Positions 44,763-54,478 of a DNA stretch of 64,000 nucleotides are shown piece by piece. The position numbers and the translations under genes are program-made. Source of the DNA: Tsuneonella troitsensis (GTDB taxonomy: Bacteria; Pseudomonadota; Alphaproteobacteria; Sphingomonadales; Sphingomonadaceae). Positions within the stretch are counted from its first letter, which is position 1. The number at the start of each line of letters is the position of its first letter. The DNA lies in assembly GCF_001441535.1 (NCBI RefSeq), contig NZ_LMAU01000001.1, positions 310,001 to 374,000 of the forward strand, written 5' to 3'. The notes beneath the pieces are model-generated. The model did not search any database. It was not told the origin of the DNA and worked only from the letters and a program-made list of their open reading frames with translations.

Positions 44763-45362
44763 TCAGAAACTCCAGGCCTTCGGCTTGTCGAATGCGGAAA
44801 GCCGCGGAATGCCGAGTTCGGCCAGCGGCAGAAGTGCGATGGTGCCGCCGGATTTGCGGCCGATGGCCAGCCGGCTCACCCCGTTGTCGATCAGGCCGGT
44901 GACCACGCGCGCATCTTCGGACAGGCGCTTGGCGATCCCTTCGGGCAGCTGTTCGACTGCCCCGTCGATCAGCAGCAGCGTGTAATCGCCCTTCTTGCCG
45001 CCCTTCATGGCGTCATCGGGAGTGACAACCGTGACCGACCCGGCAAGGCCTTCGATCAGGGCGGGCAGATAGCCGCTACCGCCATCGACCACGAGCACGC
45101 GATCGGACTGGACCGGCTTCGCTTCTGCAAGCAGGCGCGCATGGAACAGCGGGGCAGCGAGCATCGCGCTACCGCCCAGCGGCACGGCACGATCGATATA
45201 GGCAACCGGTCGCGCTTCGGCTGGCACGAAATCCTCGCGCGGGACGGCGTTCATCCGGGCGAGTACCCAGGGCTCGTTGACGCCGCTGGTGCGGAGCTGG
45301 CTGTCGATCATCGCGCGGCGCGCGGTGGCGAAGTCGGGTTCGGAACGGAGGGCGGCGGCCAT
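44763..45362 (-). CDS. Divergent protein-L-isoaspartate O-methyltransferase-like protein
   Basis: 199 residues from ATG 45362. N-terminal FATARRAMIDSQLRTSGVNEPWVLARMNAVPREDFVP is clear PCMT. The SAM site is altered to VDGGSGYLPA, and about 30 residues usually following it are missing, so binding may be weak or lost. Two bases from tolC, on the same strand. Probably co-transcribed with tolC and popZ. Confidence 0.8.
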   Translation of the reverse strand: MAAALRSEPDFATARRAMIDSQLRTSGVNEPWVLARMNAVPREDFVPAEARPVAYIDRAVPLGGSAMLAAPLFHARLLAEAKPVQSDRVLVVDGGSGYLPALIEGLAGSVTVVTPDDAMKGGKKGDYTLLLIDGAVEQLPEGIAKRLSEDARVVTGLIDNGVSRLAIGRKSGGTIALLPLAELGIPRLSAFDKPKAWSF

Positions 45363-45375
45363 TATCACGTAACCT

Positions 45376-45403
45376 GTATTAGCAATATAACACAGCGGGT
45401 CAA
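45376..45403 (-). promoter_or_regulatory. Promoter of the PIMT-like/tolC/popZ run
   Basis: Read on the minus strand: TTGACC, 16 bases, TAATAC. The start of transcription falls only a few bases before ATG 45362, so the message may be near-leaderless. Confidence 0.6.
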
Positions 45404-45554
45404 TGCCTCGGTGGACGGGACCCCCTGTCCAAAATTCGGGTCTTTGGCGATCGGGTCTTTGGCGCAATCGCTCGAAACCGCCAAGCGCTTTGACGCCCTA
45501 GTCCCGCGAACCTATCGCGCCTGTGGCGATTCGATCAGAAGGAGTGACGGGCCG

Positions 45555-47081
45555 ATGAGCGACATGACGACCATCCGCGAGGACGACCTGATCGACAGCG
45601 TGGCCGATGCGCTGCAGTTCATCAGCTACTATCACCCGATGGACTACATCCGCGCGCTGGGCGATGCCTACGACGCCGAACAAGGACCTGCAGCCAAGGA
45701 CGCGATCGCCCAGATCCTGACCAACAGCCGGATGTGTGCCGAAGGTCACCGCCCGATCTGCCAGGACACCGGCATCGTCAACGTGTTCGTGAAGTGGGGG
45801 CAGGATTGCCGCCTCGAATCGAACCGTTCGCTGCAGGACGTCGTCGACGAGGGCGTGCGCCGCGCCTACAATCATCCCGAGAACAAGCTGCGCGCCTCGG
45901 TCCTCGCAGACCCGGCTTTCACCCGTCGCAACACGCGCGACAATACGCCGTGCGTCTTGTCGGTCGAGATGGTCCCCGGCCGTACGGTCTCGATCGACGT
46001 CGCCGCCAAGGGTGGGGGCAGCGAAAACAAGTCGAAATTCAAGATGATGAATCCGTCGGATTCGATCGTCGACTGGGTGCTGGAGATGCTGCCCCAGATG
46101 GGCGCCGGCTGGTGCCCGCCGGGCATGCTCGGCATCGGTATCGGCGGCACGGCCGAGCATTGCGTGAAGCTCGCCAAGGAAAGCCTGATGGAGCCGATCG
46201 ACATGGCCCAGCTGAAGGCGCGCGGTCCCCAGAGCGATATCGAGGTGCTGCGGATCGAGATCTTCGACAAGGTCAACGCGCTGGGCATCGGTGCGCAGGG
46301 CCTTGGCGGCCTCTCCACCATCCTCGACGTGAAGATCCGGGACTGGCCCTGCCACGCTGCGGGCAAGCCGGTGGCGATGATCCCCAACTGCGCCGCCACC
46401 CGCCACGCGCATTTCACGCTCGACGGTTCGGGGCCGAGCTTCCTCGAGACGCCTAAGTTGTCCGACTGGCCCGACGTCCACTGGACGCCCGATGCGGCGG
46501 CGAAGCGGGTCAACCTCGATACCCTGACGCCCGAAGAGGTGTCCGGGTGGAAGGCGGGCGACCGGCTGCTCCTCAACGGAGCGATGCTCACCGGGCGCGA
46601 TGCAGCGCACAAACGCATCGAAGAGATGCTCAAGAAGGGCGAGCCGCTACCGGTCGAGTTCAAGGGACGTGCGATCTACTATGTCGGGCCGGTGGACCCG
46701 GTGATGGGCGAAGTGGTCGGCCCCGCCGGCCCGACGACCGCGACCCGGATGGACAAGTTTACCGACATGATGCTCGACCTCGGCCTGCTGGCGATGATCG
46801 GCAAGGCCGAGCGGGGGCAGGGCGCGACCGAGGTGATCGCGAAGCACAAGGTCGCCTACCTGATGGCGGTGGGCGGTGCCGCGTATCTCGTTGCGCGGGC
46901 GATCCGCGAGGCGAAAGTGGTTGCATTCGAGGATCTGGGAATGGAAGCGATCTACGAGTTCCGGGTCGAGGACATGCCGGTAACGGTGGCAGTCGATGCG
47001 ACCGGGGCCAACGTCCACACCCTGGCCCCTGCCGAGTGGCGCGAGCGGATCGCGGTGGGCAACTTGCTGCCCAGCGCATGA
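45555..47081 (+). CDS. Class I (iron-sulfur) fumarate hydratase
   Basis: 508 residues from ATG 45555. N-terminal dehydratase domain with RMCAEGHRPICQDTGI; a central GGGSENKSKFKM; the cluster-binding Cys in NCAATRHAHF and GWCPPG; C-terminal GPTTATRMDKF beta-domain. Converts fumarate and malate in the TCA cycle and is oxygen sensitive. Confidence 0.95.
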   Translation: MSDMTTIREDDLIDSVADALQFISYYHPMDYIRALGDAYDAEQGPAAKDAIAQILTNSRMCAEGHRPICQDTGIVNVFVKWGQDCRLESNRSLQDVVDEGVRRAYNHPENKLRASVLADPAFTRRNTRDNTPCVLSVEMVPGRTVSIDVAAKGGGSENKSKFKMMNPSDSIVDWVLEMLPQMGAGWCPPGMLGIGIGGTAEHCVKLAKESLMEPIDMAQLKARGPQSDIEVLRIEIFDKVNALGIGAQGLGGLSTILDVKIRDWPCHAAGKPVAMIPNCAATRHAHFTLDGSGPSFLETPKLSDWPDVHWTPDAAAKRVNLDTLTPEEVSGWKAGDRLLLNGAMLTGRDAAHKRIEEMLKKGEPLPVEFKGRAIYYVGPVDPVMGEVVGPAGPTTATRMDKFTDMMLDLGLLAMIGKAERGQGATEVIAKHKVAYLMAVGGAAYLVARAIREAKVVAFEDLGMEAIYEFRVEDMPVTVAVDATGANVHTLAPAEWRERIAVGNLLPSA

Positions 47082-47148
47082 CCGGTCTCGACGAACCGCT
47101 CACGGGGTCCGACTGTCGCGCTGGCCACCGGCACACTGTTTCCCCTAG

Positions 47149-48384
47149 ATGCAACGCGTTTTGACAAAGCATCCTGCCACTCACGACGAATCCGCCCGCC
47201 TGGCGCTGCGCGTCGTCCTCCTGTCGATCGTGGGCGTCTGGCTCGCCTACTTCGTGATCTTCACCGCCCGCGGGGCGATCGTCGGGCTCGACTACCAGTT
47301 CGATATCGTCGGGCGCCGGGCGCTCGTGACCGGGAGCGCGGTGGTCATCACGTTCGTGCTGTGGCTCCTGCTCCGACTATTCGACCATCGCTCCCTGGCA
47401 TTGCAGATCACGGCCGCCGCCTTGCTCGCGATGCCCGCCGCCGTCGTGATCGCCCAGACCAACCAGCTCGTCTTCGCAAGCCTGCAGGACAAGCTGGACA
47501 GCAAGCGGGCCGAAGAACGCGGGTTTTCCGTGAGGCGCGACGAACTGGGTAACGTCATCATCGAAGGCCCCACGACGGCGGGCGGTCAGAGAGATCCGCT
47601 CGAGGGTCGAAAATCCGCTCGTGCCACGGTGGTGCTACCCAGCGAACGAGGCGAGGAATGGGTACGCCTCGCGGAGGTGGCGCTCAGCCAGTACTTCCTG
47701 CTCATCGCGTGGGCGGCGATCTATTTCGCGCTGCTCGCAGGCGCCAGAGCCCGGCTGGCCGAGCGGCGCGGCGAGCGTTTCCGCAGCGCCGCTCGGGCCG
47801 CGGAACTGCGCAGCCTGCGCTATCAGGTGAACCCGCATTTCCTGTTCAACGCCTTCAACTCGCTGTCGGCCCTGGTCATGACGGGCAAGGGCGACCGGGC
47901 GGAAGAAATGATCCAGCGCCTGTCGAGCTTCTACCGCCACAGCCTGGCCGAAGACCCGACCGGCGACGTGATGCTGGCCGACGAGATCGCATTGCAACGG
48001 GATTACCTGGCGATCGAGTCGGTCCGGTTTCCCGATCGACTCCGGACCGTAATCGACTTGCCTGCAAATCTGGCGGAGCTGTATGTTCCCGGCATGATCC
48101 TGCAGCCGCTGGTCGAGAATTCGGTGAAATACGCGGTCGCTCCGAACGCCCGCCCGGTCACGATCTCGATCACCGCGCGCGAGGAGTACGATCGCCTCGT
48201 GCTCACGGTCGAGGACAACGGACCCGGATCGCCCGACAGCGGGGAGCACGGCTTCGGAATCGGACTGGCCAACGTCCGCGACCGGCTGATCGCGCGTTTC
48301 GGCACCGATGCGACGATCGTATCGGGACCGGTCGAGGGCGGCTATCGCAGCGAACTGCGTTTGCCGATGGTGGCGCGTGACTGA
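47149..48384 (+). CDS. LytS/YehU-type sensor histidine kinase
   Basis: 411 residues. Helices near 21-40, 57-78, 84-103 and 182-199 with an extracytoplasmic loop between the third and fourth. The kinase part has the phospho-accepting H230 in VNPHFLFNAFNSL and an ATPase domain with VEDNGPGSPDSGEHGFGIGLANVRDRL. The 3' end overlaps the response regulator GTG by eight bases. Signal unknown. Confidence 0.93.
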   Translation: MQRVLTKHPATHDESARLALRVVLLSIVGVWLAYFVIFTARGAIVGLDYQFDIVGRRALVTGSAVVITFVLWLLLRLFDHRSLALQITAAALLAMPAAVVIAQTNQLVFASLQDKLDSKRAEERGFSVRRDELGNVIIEGPTTAGGQRDPLEGRKSARATVVLPSERGEEWVRLAEVALSQYFLLIAWAAIYFALLAGARARLAERRGERFRSAARAAELRSLRYQVNPHFLFNAFNSLSALVMTGKGDRAEEMIQRLSSFYRHSLAEDPTGDVMLADEIALQRDYLAIESVRFPDRLRTVIDLPANLAELYVPGMILQPLVENSVKYAVAPNARPVTISITAREEYDRLVLTVEDNGPGSPDSGEHGFGIGLANVRDRLIARFGTDATIVSGPVEGGYRSELRLPMVARD

Positions 48385-49141
48385 GCCGGCGCTCCATTCC
48401 GTCAGCGATCGCGAAGGTCAGCCGCTTCGCGCGCTGATCGTCGATGACGAGCCGCTGGCGATCGAGCGGATGCAGATCATCTGCTGCCGGATACCCGAAT
48501 TGCAGGTTGTCGGCACCGCGAGTGACGGTGCCGCCGCGCTTCGATTGATCGAGGCGCTGTCGCCTGACCTCGTGCTGCTGGACATGACGATGCCCGAACT
48601 CGACGGGCTGGCGGTCGCCCGCGCGCTCGCGAAGCGCGCCACGCGACCGGCGATCATCTTTGTGACGGCGCACGAACACTTCGCGGTGGAAGCGTTCGAT
48701 CTCGAGGCGGTCGACTACGTTCTCAAGCCCGTGACGCCAGAGCGGTTGGGCAGGGCGATCGATCGAGCGCTCGTGCGGCGCGACAAGCAGGGCGCACGGT
48801 CGGACAATGGCTGGCTGACGGAACTGTGGGTTCCGCACCGATCGGAGCTTCTGCGGATCGAGGTATCGCAGGTCAGCCGGATCGATGCTGAGCGCGACTA
48901 TGTGCGGCTCCACCTGGGCGATCGGTCGTACTTGCTGCTCCAGACCATTGCGGGGCTGGAGGAACGGCTCGATCCGGCGCAGTTCATCCGCATCCACCGG
49001 TCGACGATCCTGCGGCGCGACTGCATTCGCGGCCTGCGACACGACGGACTGGGTGTCTGGTCGATCGAACTCGCCGATGGCGAGGCGCTGCGCATCGGCC
49101 GCACGTACCTGTCACGAGTTAAGGCAATGGCTGGGCGCTGA
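48377..49141 (+). CDS. LytTR response regulator
   Basis: 254 residues from GTG 48377. Receiver domain with D69 (VLLDMTMPELDG) and the Lys in DYVLKPVTPERL; C-terminal LytTR DNA-binding domain from about residue 150 (VSRIDAERDYVRLHL, FIRIHRSTILRRD). Paired with the overlapping histidine kinase. No typical LytTR target is next to it. Confidence 0.93.
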   Translation: MTEPALHSVSDREGQPLRALIVDDEPLAIERMQIICCRIPELQVVGTASDGAAALRLIEALSPDLVLLDMTMPELDGLAVARALAKRATRPAIIFVTAHEHFAVEAFDLEAVDYVLKPVTPERLGRAIDRALVRRDKQGARSDNGWLTELWVPHRSELLRIEVSQVSRIDAERDYVRLHLGDRSYLLLQTIAGLEERLDPAQFIRIHRSTILRRDCIRGLRHDGLGVWSIELADGEALRIGRTYLSRVKAMAGR

Positions 49142-49191
49142 CGCCCACTTTGCGGCAAATCGCCGCCCGGTCTCAGTTGTCACAAAAGATC

Positions 49192-49255
49192 GGGCCCGGC
49201 GGGAGGGCTGATCCCGGCCGGGCCCTGATGCTGCGGGGACGCAGCATCATTTCGT
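49192..49255. terminator. Bidirectional double-hairpin terminator
   Basis: Two perfect stems lie between convergent genes. GGGCCCGGC/GCCGGGCCC (49192-49200 with 49217-49225) is followed on the minus strand by GATCTTTTG. GATGCTGCG/CGCAGCATC (49227-49248) is followed on the plus strand by ATTTCGTT. They fit UrcA and the response regulator respectively. Confidence 0.6.
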
Positions 49256-49272
49256 TATCATTAGACGACGCG

Positions 49273-49566
49273 TCAGCCGCCGAGCATGGTCTCGCGCTGG
49301 ATTACCGCTGCCATCTGCTGCCGAGCCGATGCGCGCGTCCGGTTGAGGCACGTGCGGATCTCGGAAGGCTGAACTCGCGTTCCGGTCAGCACTTCGTCGG
49401 CGCTGCAAAAGTCGCGAACGGCGCGCTCGATCCGTGCCTCGAATTTCTTCTGCCCGCTGACGCTGGCGAGGTTCAAGTCGTCGTAGCGGACGCTGAATGT
49501 GTCGTCCTTCGCCTGTGCGCCGGTCGCAAGGGCGAGGGCCGACAGAGCAATAAGTGCAGTTCGCAT
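49273..49566 (-). CDS. UrcA family protein
   Basis: 97 residues. Signal peptide (ALALATGAQA), then the UrcA pattern SVRYDDLNLAS, CSADE and CLNRTRASA, with two cysteines. Secreted or periplasmic. Function unknown; sphingomonads carry several. Confidence 0.87.
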   Translation of the reverse strand: MRTALIALSALALATGAQAKDDTFSVRYDDLNLASVSGQKKFEARIERAVRDFCSADEVLTGTRVQPSEIRTCLNRTRASARQQMAAVIQRETMLGG

Positions 49567-49776
49567 CTCATATTCTCCTCATCGAAGTGACCCGCAAAAG
49601 GCGGAGCCAGTTTTCACCCCCGATGCTGTTTTCTACGCCGGGAGACGCGGTACGTCCGCATGCGGTCGACGACCCTCTTCGTTTGTCCGATAAGGGTGGG
49701 GCCGGCGCGACGAACGCGGGCAAACGGCGGACGAACGGTCATTGCCAACCGACAAGCGTGCACCACATCGATAGAT

Positions 49777-50043
49777 ATGGCGCTGGTCGCGATCTTCCTG
49801 CTGGGCATGGGCAACTTCGCGATGCTTCAGGCCGTCCGCAAATCCGGGCACCCGATGCTTCGTCGCAGTCCCTGGTTCGTCCATCAGTTGGGAGGGAGGG
49901 TGACGCTGGTTACCGATTTCATGCTCCTCCTGACAGCGATGCTGTTCGCCGCCCAAGGCGGGCAATGGAGCGCATGGCTCTATGCGGGCTATACCGCGGT
50001 CAACGCCTTCGGTGTGTGGCTGATCCTTACGCGCCGCGTCTGA
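49777..50043 (+). CDS. Small membrane protein, unknown
   Basis: 88 residues from ATG 49777. Helices near 2-18, 38-57 and 63-82. No recognised family. The 210 bases before it, back to UrcA, hold no other plausible gene. Confidence 0.65.
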   Translation: MALVAIFLLGMGNFAMLQAVRKSGHPMLRRSPWFVHQLGGRVTLVTDFMLLLTAMLFAAQGGQWSAWLYAGYTAVNAFGVWLILTRRV

Positions 50044-50079
50044 CCGGGAACCGGAAGGCACGACCTTCGCTTAGGCGGG

Positions 50080-50931
50080 ATGGACACACACGGCGAAACC
50101 TGGCTCACCTACAACGGTGCGAGCGGCAGTCACGACGACGACGCGCTTCGCGCCATGGTCGATGCGATGGGCGCAGCAGGATATGCGCCGACCAAGGTGG
50201 TCGATTGCAAGGACGGCACGCCCGATGCTGCCGACGCGAACCGGGGCGGACTGGGTCTCGTCGCGGTGCACGGCGGCGACGGCACGCTCAGTCGCACGAT
50301 CGCCGGGCTCGAGGGCTTCTCGGGCCGAGTTCTGCCGCTGCCCGGGGGCACGTTCAATCTGCTGGCGCGCGAAATCTTCGGCGAACGCACCCCACTCGAC
50401 ATCATCGAGATGCTCGGCGCGGGGCATCTGGCGGTGCGCCGGCGCAACTGCATCCGCGGCGACGGTGTGCTGGCGCTGTGCGAGCTGCTTGCCGGGCCAG
50501 GCGCGAAGTGGGCCGATGTGCGTGAAGAGCTGCGCGAAGCGAACGTCGGCGAAATGCTCGTGAAGGGCTGGGACGCCGCCACCACCAGTACCGTGGGTCC
50601 GATGGTCGGTCTTTCGGAGCCGCAAGCCGGGCGGGAAGACGGTTATGCCGGTCTGCGTTTCTGCCCGAAGGCTGATGGTATCGCCATCGAGGGTTTCGCA
50701 GCCGAGGGCCTGGGCGATTACCTCCAGCAGGGCATGGCCATCCTCAAACGCGATTTCCGCGAGGGTCCGCACGACGACCTGGGCATCGTCCCGACGGTGG
50801 AATGCCGTTCGCTGGAAGGCGATCCGATTCCGCTGATGATCGACGGTGAGCGCAGCGAAGGGTCAAGCTCGATCCGCTTTTCGCTCGACAGGCTCGACGT
50901 CGATCTGCTTGGGATCGCGGATGGCCGATAG
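50080..50931 (+). CDS. Diacylglycerol kinase catalytic domain protein
   Basis: 283 residues. The N-terminal kinase fold has HGGDGTLSRTI and PGGTFNLLAREI, the DAGK nucleotide motifs. The second half is a beta domain ending in LIDGERSEGSSSI-like strands. A lipid or sphingoid-base kinase is possible; substrate unknown. It overlaps the next gene by 11 bases. Confidence 0.87.
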   Translation: MDTHGETWLTYNGASGSHDDDALRAMVDAMGAAGYAPTKVVDCKDGTPDAADANRGGLGLVAVHGGDGTLSRTIAGLEGFSGRVLPLPGGTFNLLAREIFGERTPLDIIEMLGAGHLAVRRRNCIRGDGVLALCELLAGPGAKWADVREELREANVGEMLVKGWDAATTSTVGPMVGLSEPQAGREDGYAGLRFCPKADGIAIEGFAAEGLGDYLQQGMAILKRDFREGPHDDLGIVPTVECRSLEGDPIPLMIDGERSEGSSSIRFSLDRLDVDLLGIADGR

Positions 50932-51781
50932 CACGCTGCTGTTTCACCTGTCCGATATCCATTTCGGGCTCGAACATAACCGCGCACTCGACTGGGTCGC
51001 CGCAGAGATCACCGAGCGCAAGCCGGCGGCGGTGCTTATCACCGGCGACCTCACAATGCGCGCGCGTCGGCGCGAGTTCGACGCCGCACGCGACTGGATC
51101 CTGTCGCTCGATGCGCCGGTCACGGTCGAAGTCGGCAATCACGACCTGCCGTATTTCAATCCGTACGAACGGTTCTTCGCACCCTATCGCAAGTTTCACG
51201 GCATGGAGGCGATGGTCGAGCGCGACCTCGATCTGCCGGGTATCGCGATCGTCTCGCTGAAGACGGCGGCGCGGATGCAGCCGCGGCTCGACTGGTCGAA
51301 GGGCTGGGTGAGCGACGCGGCATTGGCCAAGTGCCTTGCTGCGATCGACGCGGTCACGCCGGGCAAGAAGATCCTCGTCACGGTGCATCACCCGCTGGTC
51401 GAAGTCGGCACGCGCGGCACGGCCCTGACGCGCGGCGGGACGAAGGCCTTGGCGGAACTGGCGAAGCGCAACGTGACCGCCGTGCTTTCGGGGCATGTCC
51501 ATGACCCGTTCGACCTGATGCAGCAGACCGTCAACGGCCCGGTCAGGATGATTGGTGCGGGCACCCTTTCGCAGCGCATCCGTTCGACCCCGCAAAGCTT
51601 CAACGAACTCCGCTTCGGGCCCGATGGGTCGCTGCACGTCGAAGCGCGCAACCTGCAGCACGTGCCCACCGATGCGATGAAGATCGATTCGGTGCCGGAA
51701 GACGCGATGCCGCCGCGCGACCCGGGAGAACCCGTGGCGCCGGTCAACGCCGTGCCGCGGGTCGATCCGCCGCTCTACTGA
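50921..51781 (+). CDS. Calcineurin-like metallophosphoesterase
   Basis: 286 residues from ATG 50921. Metal site: LSDIHFG, ITGDLT, VGNHDLPYF, VTVHHPLVE and GHVHDPF, a full set. Overlap with the lipid-kinase-like gene suggests related phospholipid or second-messenger work. Confidence 0.92.
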   Translation: MADSTLLFHLSDIHFGLEHNRALDWVAAEITERKPAAVLITGDLTMRARRREFDAARDWILSLDAPVTVEVGNHDLPYFNPYERFFAPYRKFHGMEAMVERDLDLPGIAIVSLKTAARMQPRLDWSKGWVSDAALAKCLAAIDAVTPGKKILVTVHHPLVEVGTRGTALTRGGTKALAELAKRNVTAVLSGHVHDPFDLMQQTVNGPVRMIGAGTLSQRIRSTPQSFNELRFGPDGSLHVEARNLQHVPTDAMKIDSVPEDAMPPRDPGEPVAPVNAVPRVDPPLY

Positions 51782-51787
51782 TACGAA

Positions 51788-51820
51788 AAGGGCGACCCCT
51801 TGCGAGGCCGCCCTTCCTTC
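51788..51820. terminator. Terminator between phosphoesterase and rpsI
   Basis: Stem AAGGGCG/CGCCCTT (51788-51815) serves both directions: CCTTCC follows on the plus strand and TTCG on the minus strand. Confidence 0.65.
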
Positions 51821-51862
51821 CCGCCGTCGCGGAAACTGGTATCGTAAGGCTTTCGCCCCGGA

Positions 51863-52417
51863 TCAGCGCTTGCTGAACTGGAAGCTGCGGCGAGCCTTGG
51901 CACGGCCGTACTTCTTGCGCTCGACCACGCGGCTGTCGCGGGTCAGGAACCCGGCGGCCTTGACGGTGGCGCGCAGCGCCGGCTCGTACTTGGAAAGCGC
52001 TTGGGCGATGCCATGCTTGACCGCACCGGCCTGGCCCGAGAGCCCGCCGCCCTTGACGGTGGCGACCACATCGTACTGACCCTGGCGATCGGTGATCGTG
52101 AAGGGCTGGTCGATGACGAGGCGCAGAGTCGGACGCGCGAAATAGACTTCCTGATCGCGGCCGTTGACGGTGATCTTGCCGGTGCCGGGCTTTAGCCAGA
52201 CGCGCGCGGTGGCGTCCTTGCGGCGACCGGTGGCGTAGGCACGGCCCTGCTTGTCGAGCTCCTGCTCGCGCAGCGGGGCGTTGCTCACGACCGGCTTGAA
52301 CCCGACGTCCGCATCGGCGGCATCGGTCGGGGCAGCAGTCTCGGCCTGGGCTTCGCCGGCGCCCGACAGGGTCTTGAGGTCGGCAAGATCCGACACGGTG
52401 TTGTTCTCGTCAGCCAT
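51863..52417 (-). CDS. rpsI: 30S ribosomal protein S9, acidic N-terminal extension
   Basis: 184 residues. The S9 core starts near [21 protein letters not shown] and ends RSFQFSKR. An extra acidic N-terminal stretch of about 55 residues precedes it. ATG overlaps the rplM stop by one base (TAATG). Confidence 0.96.
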   Translation of the reverse strand: MADENNTVSDLADLKTLSGAGEAQAETAAPTDAADADVGFKPVVSNAPLREQELDKQGRAYATGRRKDATARVWLKPGTGKITVNGRDQEVYFARPTLRLVIDQPFTITDRQGQYDVVATVKGGGLSGQAGAVKHGIAQALSKYEPALRATVKAAGFLTRDSRVVERKKYGRAKARRSFQFSKR

Positions 52418-52896
52418 TACGCGGTGACCTTGTTCTTGCGGTTCATCGAAGCGACGTCGAGCGTCTCGGGCTGGTTTCCGGCATGCGGATGCTCGGTCCC
52501 GTTATAGAGGTGCAGCGCCTTCATCTGCTGACGGCCCAGCGGACCGCGCGGGATCATCCGCTCGACAGCCTTTTCCAGCACGCGCTCGGGGAAGCGGCCT
52601 CCGAGCACCTTGGCCGGAGTCGTTTCCTTGATGCCGCCGGCGTAACCGGTGTGCTTGTAATACTTCTTGTCCGACAGCTTGTTGCCGGTGAACCGCACCT
52701 TGTCGGCGTTGATCACGATTACGTGATCGCCGCAGTCGACGTGGGGGGTGAAGCTCGGCTTGTGCTTGCCGCGCAGAATGTTGGCGATGATCGAAGCGAG
52801 GCGGCCGACGACGAGCCCATCGGCGTCGATCAGGTGCCACTTCTTCTCGACCTCGGCCGGCTTGATCGACCGGGTGATCTTGCTGAGCGCCTTCAT
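52417..52896 (-). CDS. rplM: 50S ribosomal protein L13
   Basis: 159 residues from ATG 52896. Landmarks: [38 protein letters not shown] and the [14 protein letters not shown] end. A longer start adds a poor N-terminus. Co-transcribed with rpsI as usual. Confidence 0.97.
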   Translation of the reverse strand: MKALSKITRSIKPAEVEKKWHLIDADGLVVGRLASIIANILRGKHKPSFTPHVDCGDHVIVINADKVRFTGNKLSDKKYYKHTGYAGGIKETTPAKVLGGRFPERVLEKAVERMIPRGPLGRQQMKALHLYNGTEHPHAGNQPETLDVASMNRKNKVTA

Positions 52897-53034
52897 GGCT
52901 GGGTTACCTTGGTTGACTGAACGTGATCGCGCCAGCCGATTCGGGCCGGTCGCGGGAGCGGCGCATCTGTGCGCGAGAGGCCGCAAAGTCAAGCAAATGG
53001 GCGGCTTTGCGGAGAGGTAAAATAATACCGTGCG

Positions 53035-53358
53035 CTAATCGAGGCCGTTGGCAAGGAAGGCCAAGGTCGCGGTAGGCGCGCGGTCGGCGAGCCATCCGAT
53101 CACCACCGGCACGTCGTAGGTGTGCAGCTCTTCGACCAGCGAAACCGCAGCATCGAGCGTGCGGGCGTCGAGCTTGAAGAGCACGCCGTATTCCATGCTC
53201 GACTGCATCTGGCCCTTCCAGACGTAGTGCGATTCCATCGGGCCGATCACATTGGCGCAGGCGACCAGACCCGACCCGACGGCCGCAGTCGCCAGATTGC
53301 GTGCATTCGCGAGCGTGTCGATCGGGGTCCAGATCAGCGCCGGGGAGCCGCTGCTCAC
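53035..53358 (-). CDS. cutA: Divalent-cation tolerance protein CutA
   Basis: 107 residues from GTG 53358, overlapping the ctaA stop (GTGA). CutA signature: IGPMESHYVWKGQMQSSMEY. Trimeric small protein; copper role disputed. Confidence 0.9.
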   Translation of the reverse strand: MSSGSPALIWTPIDTLANARNLATAAVGSGLVACANVIGPMESHYVWKGQMQSSMEYGVLFKLDARTLDAAVSLVEELHTYDVPVVIGWLADRAPTATLAFLANGLD

Positions 53359-54416
53359 CGGTCGCGACCGATGGCGTGCGCGCCCCACGCCGTCGCCGCG
53401 ACCAGCAGGGCGCCGACGAACTGGTGCAGCACCGCCAGCCACAGGTCGACCCCCGTCAGCACGGTCGCGATGCCGAGCAGGATCTGCACGCCGAAAGCCG
53501 AATGGATCGCGATCGACGCGCGGCGGTCGACCGCTCGCACCCTGCGGGCGAGAACGACGAGAAAGGCGACCGCGACCCACGCCCACCAGCGGTGCAGGAA
53601 ATGGATCAGGAACGGATCGTGCAACGCGGCCCAGACGAACCCGCGGCTCGCGTCGTATTCGGGGACAACCCGCCCCTGCATCAGCGGCCAGGTGTCGGAC
53701 GCCAGCCCCGCGTCGAGCCCGGCGACCCATGCGCCGAGCAGCAACTGCACGAACAACACTGCGCTCGTCACCGTCGCCACCCCGGTCATCCGGGCCGGAC
53801 GCGCTGCGGGATCCCGATCCAGAGCCCGCAGGTCGAGCGCGGTCCAGATCAGTCCCGCCAGCGTGAACAGCGCGGTGAGCAGGTGGATGGACAGCCAGAA
53901 ATGGCTCACGTCGGTCGAGGTTTCGTTCACACCCGAGCGGACCATGAACCAGCCGAACGCGCCCTGCATTCCGCCAAGCGCGAGCAGCGCCACGAGGCGG
54001 CCCTTGTAGCCTGCCGGTATCGCCTGCTTGATCCAGAACCACGCCAGCGGAATCGCGAAGGCGAGGCCGATCACCCGCCCGAGCAGGCGGTGGAACCACT
54101 CCCAGAAGTAGATGAACTTGTAATCGTCGAGCGTCATTCCGGCGGGGCCGGTGACGTGCCGGTACTCGCCAATTTCCTGATACTTGGCGAACTCGGCCTG
54201 CCATTGCGCTTCGTTCAGCGGCGGGATCGTGCCCGTCACCGGCTTCCATTCTGTGATCGAGAGGCCGGATTCGGTCAGCCGGGTGATCCCGCCGACCACG
54301 ACCATGAGGGTGACGAGCGCGGCGACGGCGAGTAGCCATGTCGCCATTGCGCGCGGGCGAAGCCGGGACGCCAAGCTGCCTTGCGCGCGTTCGGCCGGAT
54401 CGAGGGCGATATCCAT
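53355..54416 (-). CDS. ctaA: Heme A synthase (COX15/CtaA)
   Basis: 353 residues from ATG 54416, eight predicted helices. Begins VVVGGITRLTESGLSITEWKPVTGT. Heme-binding His residues occur in EWFHRLLGR, SIHLLTAL and HRWWAWV and a late LHQFVGAL. Converts heme O to heme A for cytochrome oxidase. Confidence 0.95.
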   Translation of the reverse strand: MDIALDPAERAQGSLASRLRPRAMATWLLAVAALVTLMVVVGGITRLTESGLSITEWKPVTGTIPPLNEAQWQAEFAKYQEIGEYRHVTGPAGMTLDDYKFIYFWEWFHRLLGRVIGLAFAIPLAWFWIKQAIPAGYKGRLVALLALGGMQGAFGWFMVRSGVNETSTDVSHFWLSIHLLTALFTLAGLIWTALDLRALDRDPAARPARMTGVATVTSAVLFVQLLLGAWVAGLDAGLASDTWPLMQGRVVPEYDASRGFVWAALHDPFLIHFLHRWWAWVAVAFLVVLARRVRAVDRRASIAIHSAFGVQILLGIATVLTGVDLWLAVLHQFVGALLVAATAWGAHAIGRDR

Positions 54417-54478
54417 CGACCGCGCAAATGGGCCGCCCGGACGCGAATCGCAAGCATCCAGCGGCAACGAAACCTTGC

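Noticed and set aside
43267-44985. 572-codon open frame opposite tolC
   Set aside because: Antisense shadow; the TolC reading is full length with clear repeats.
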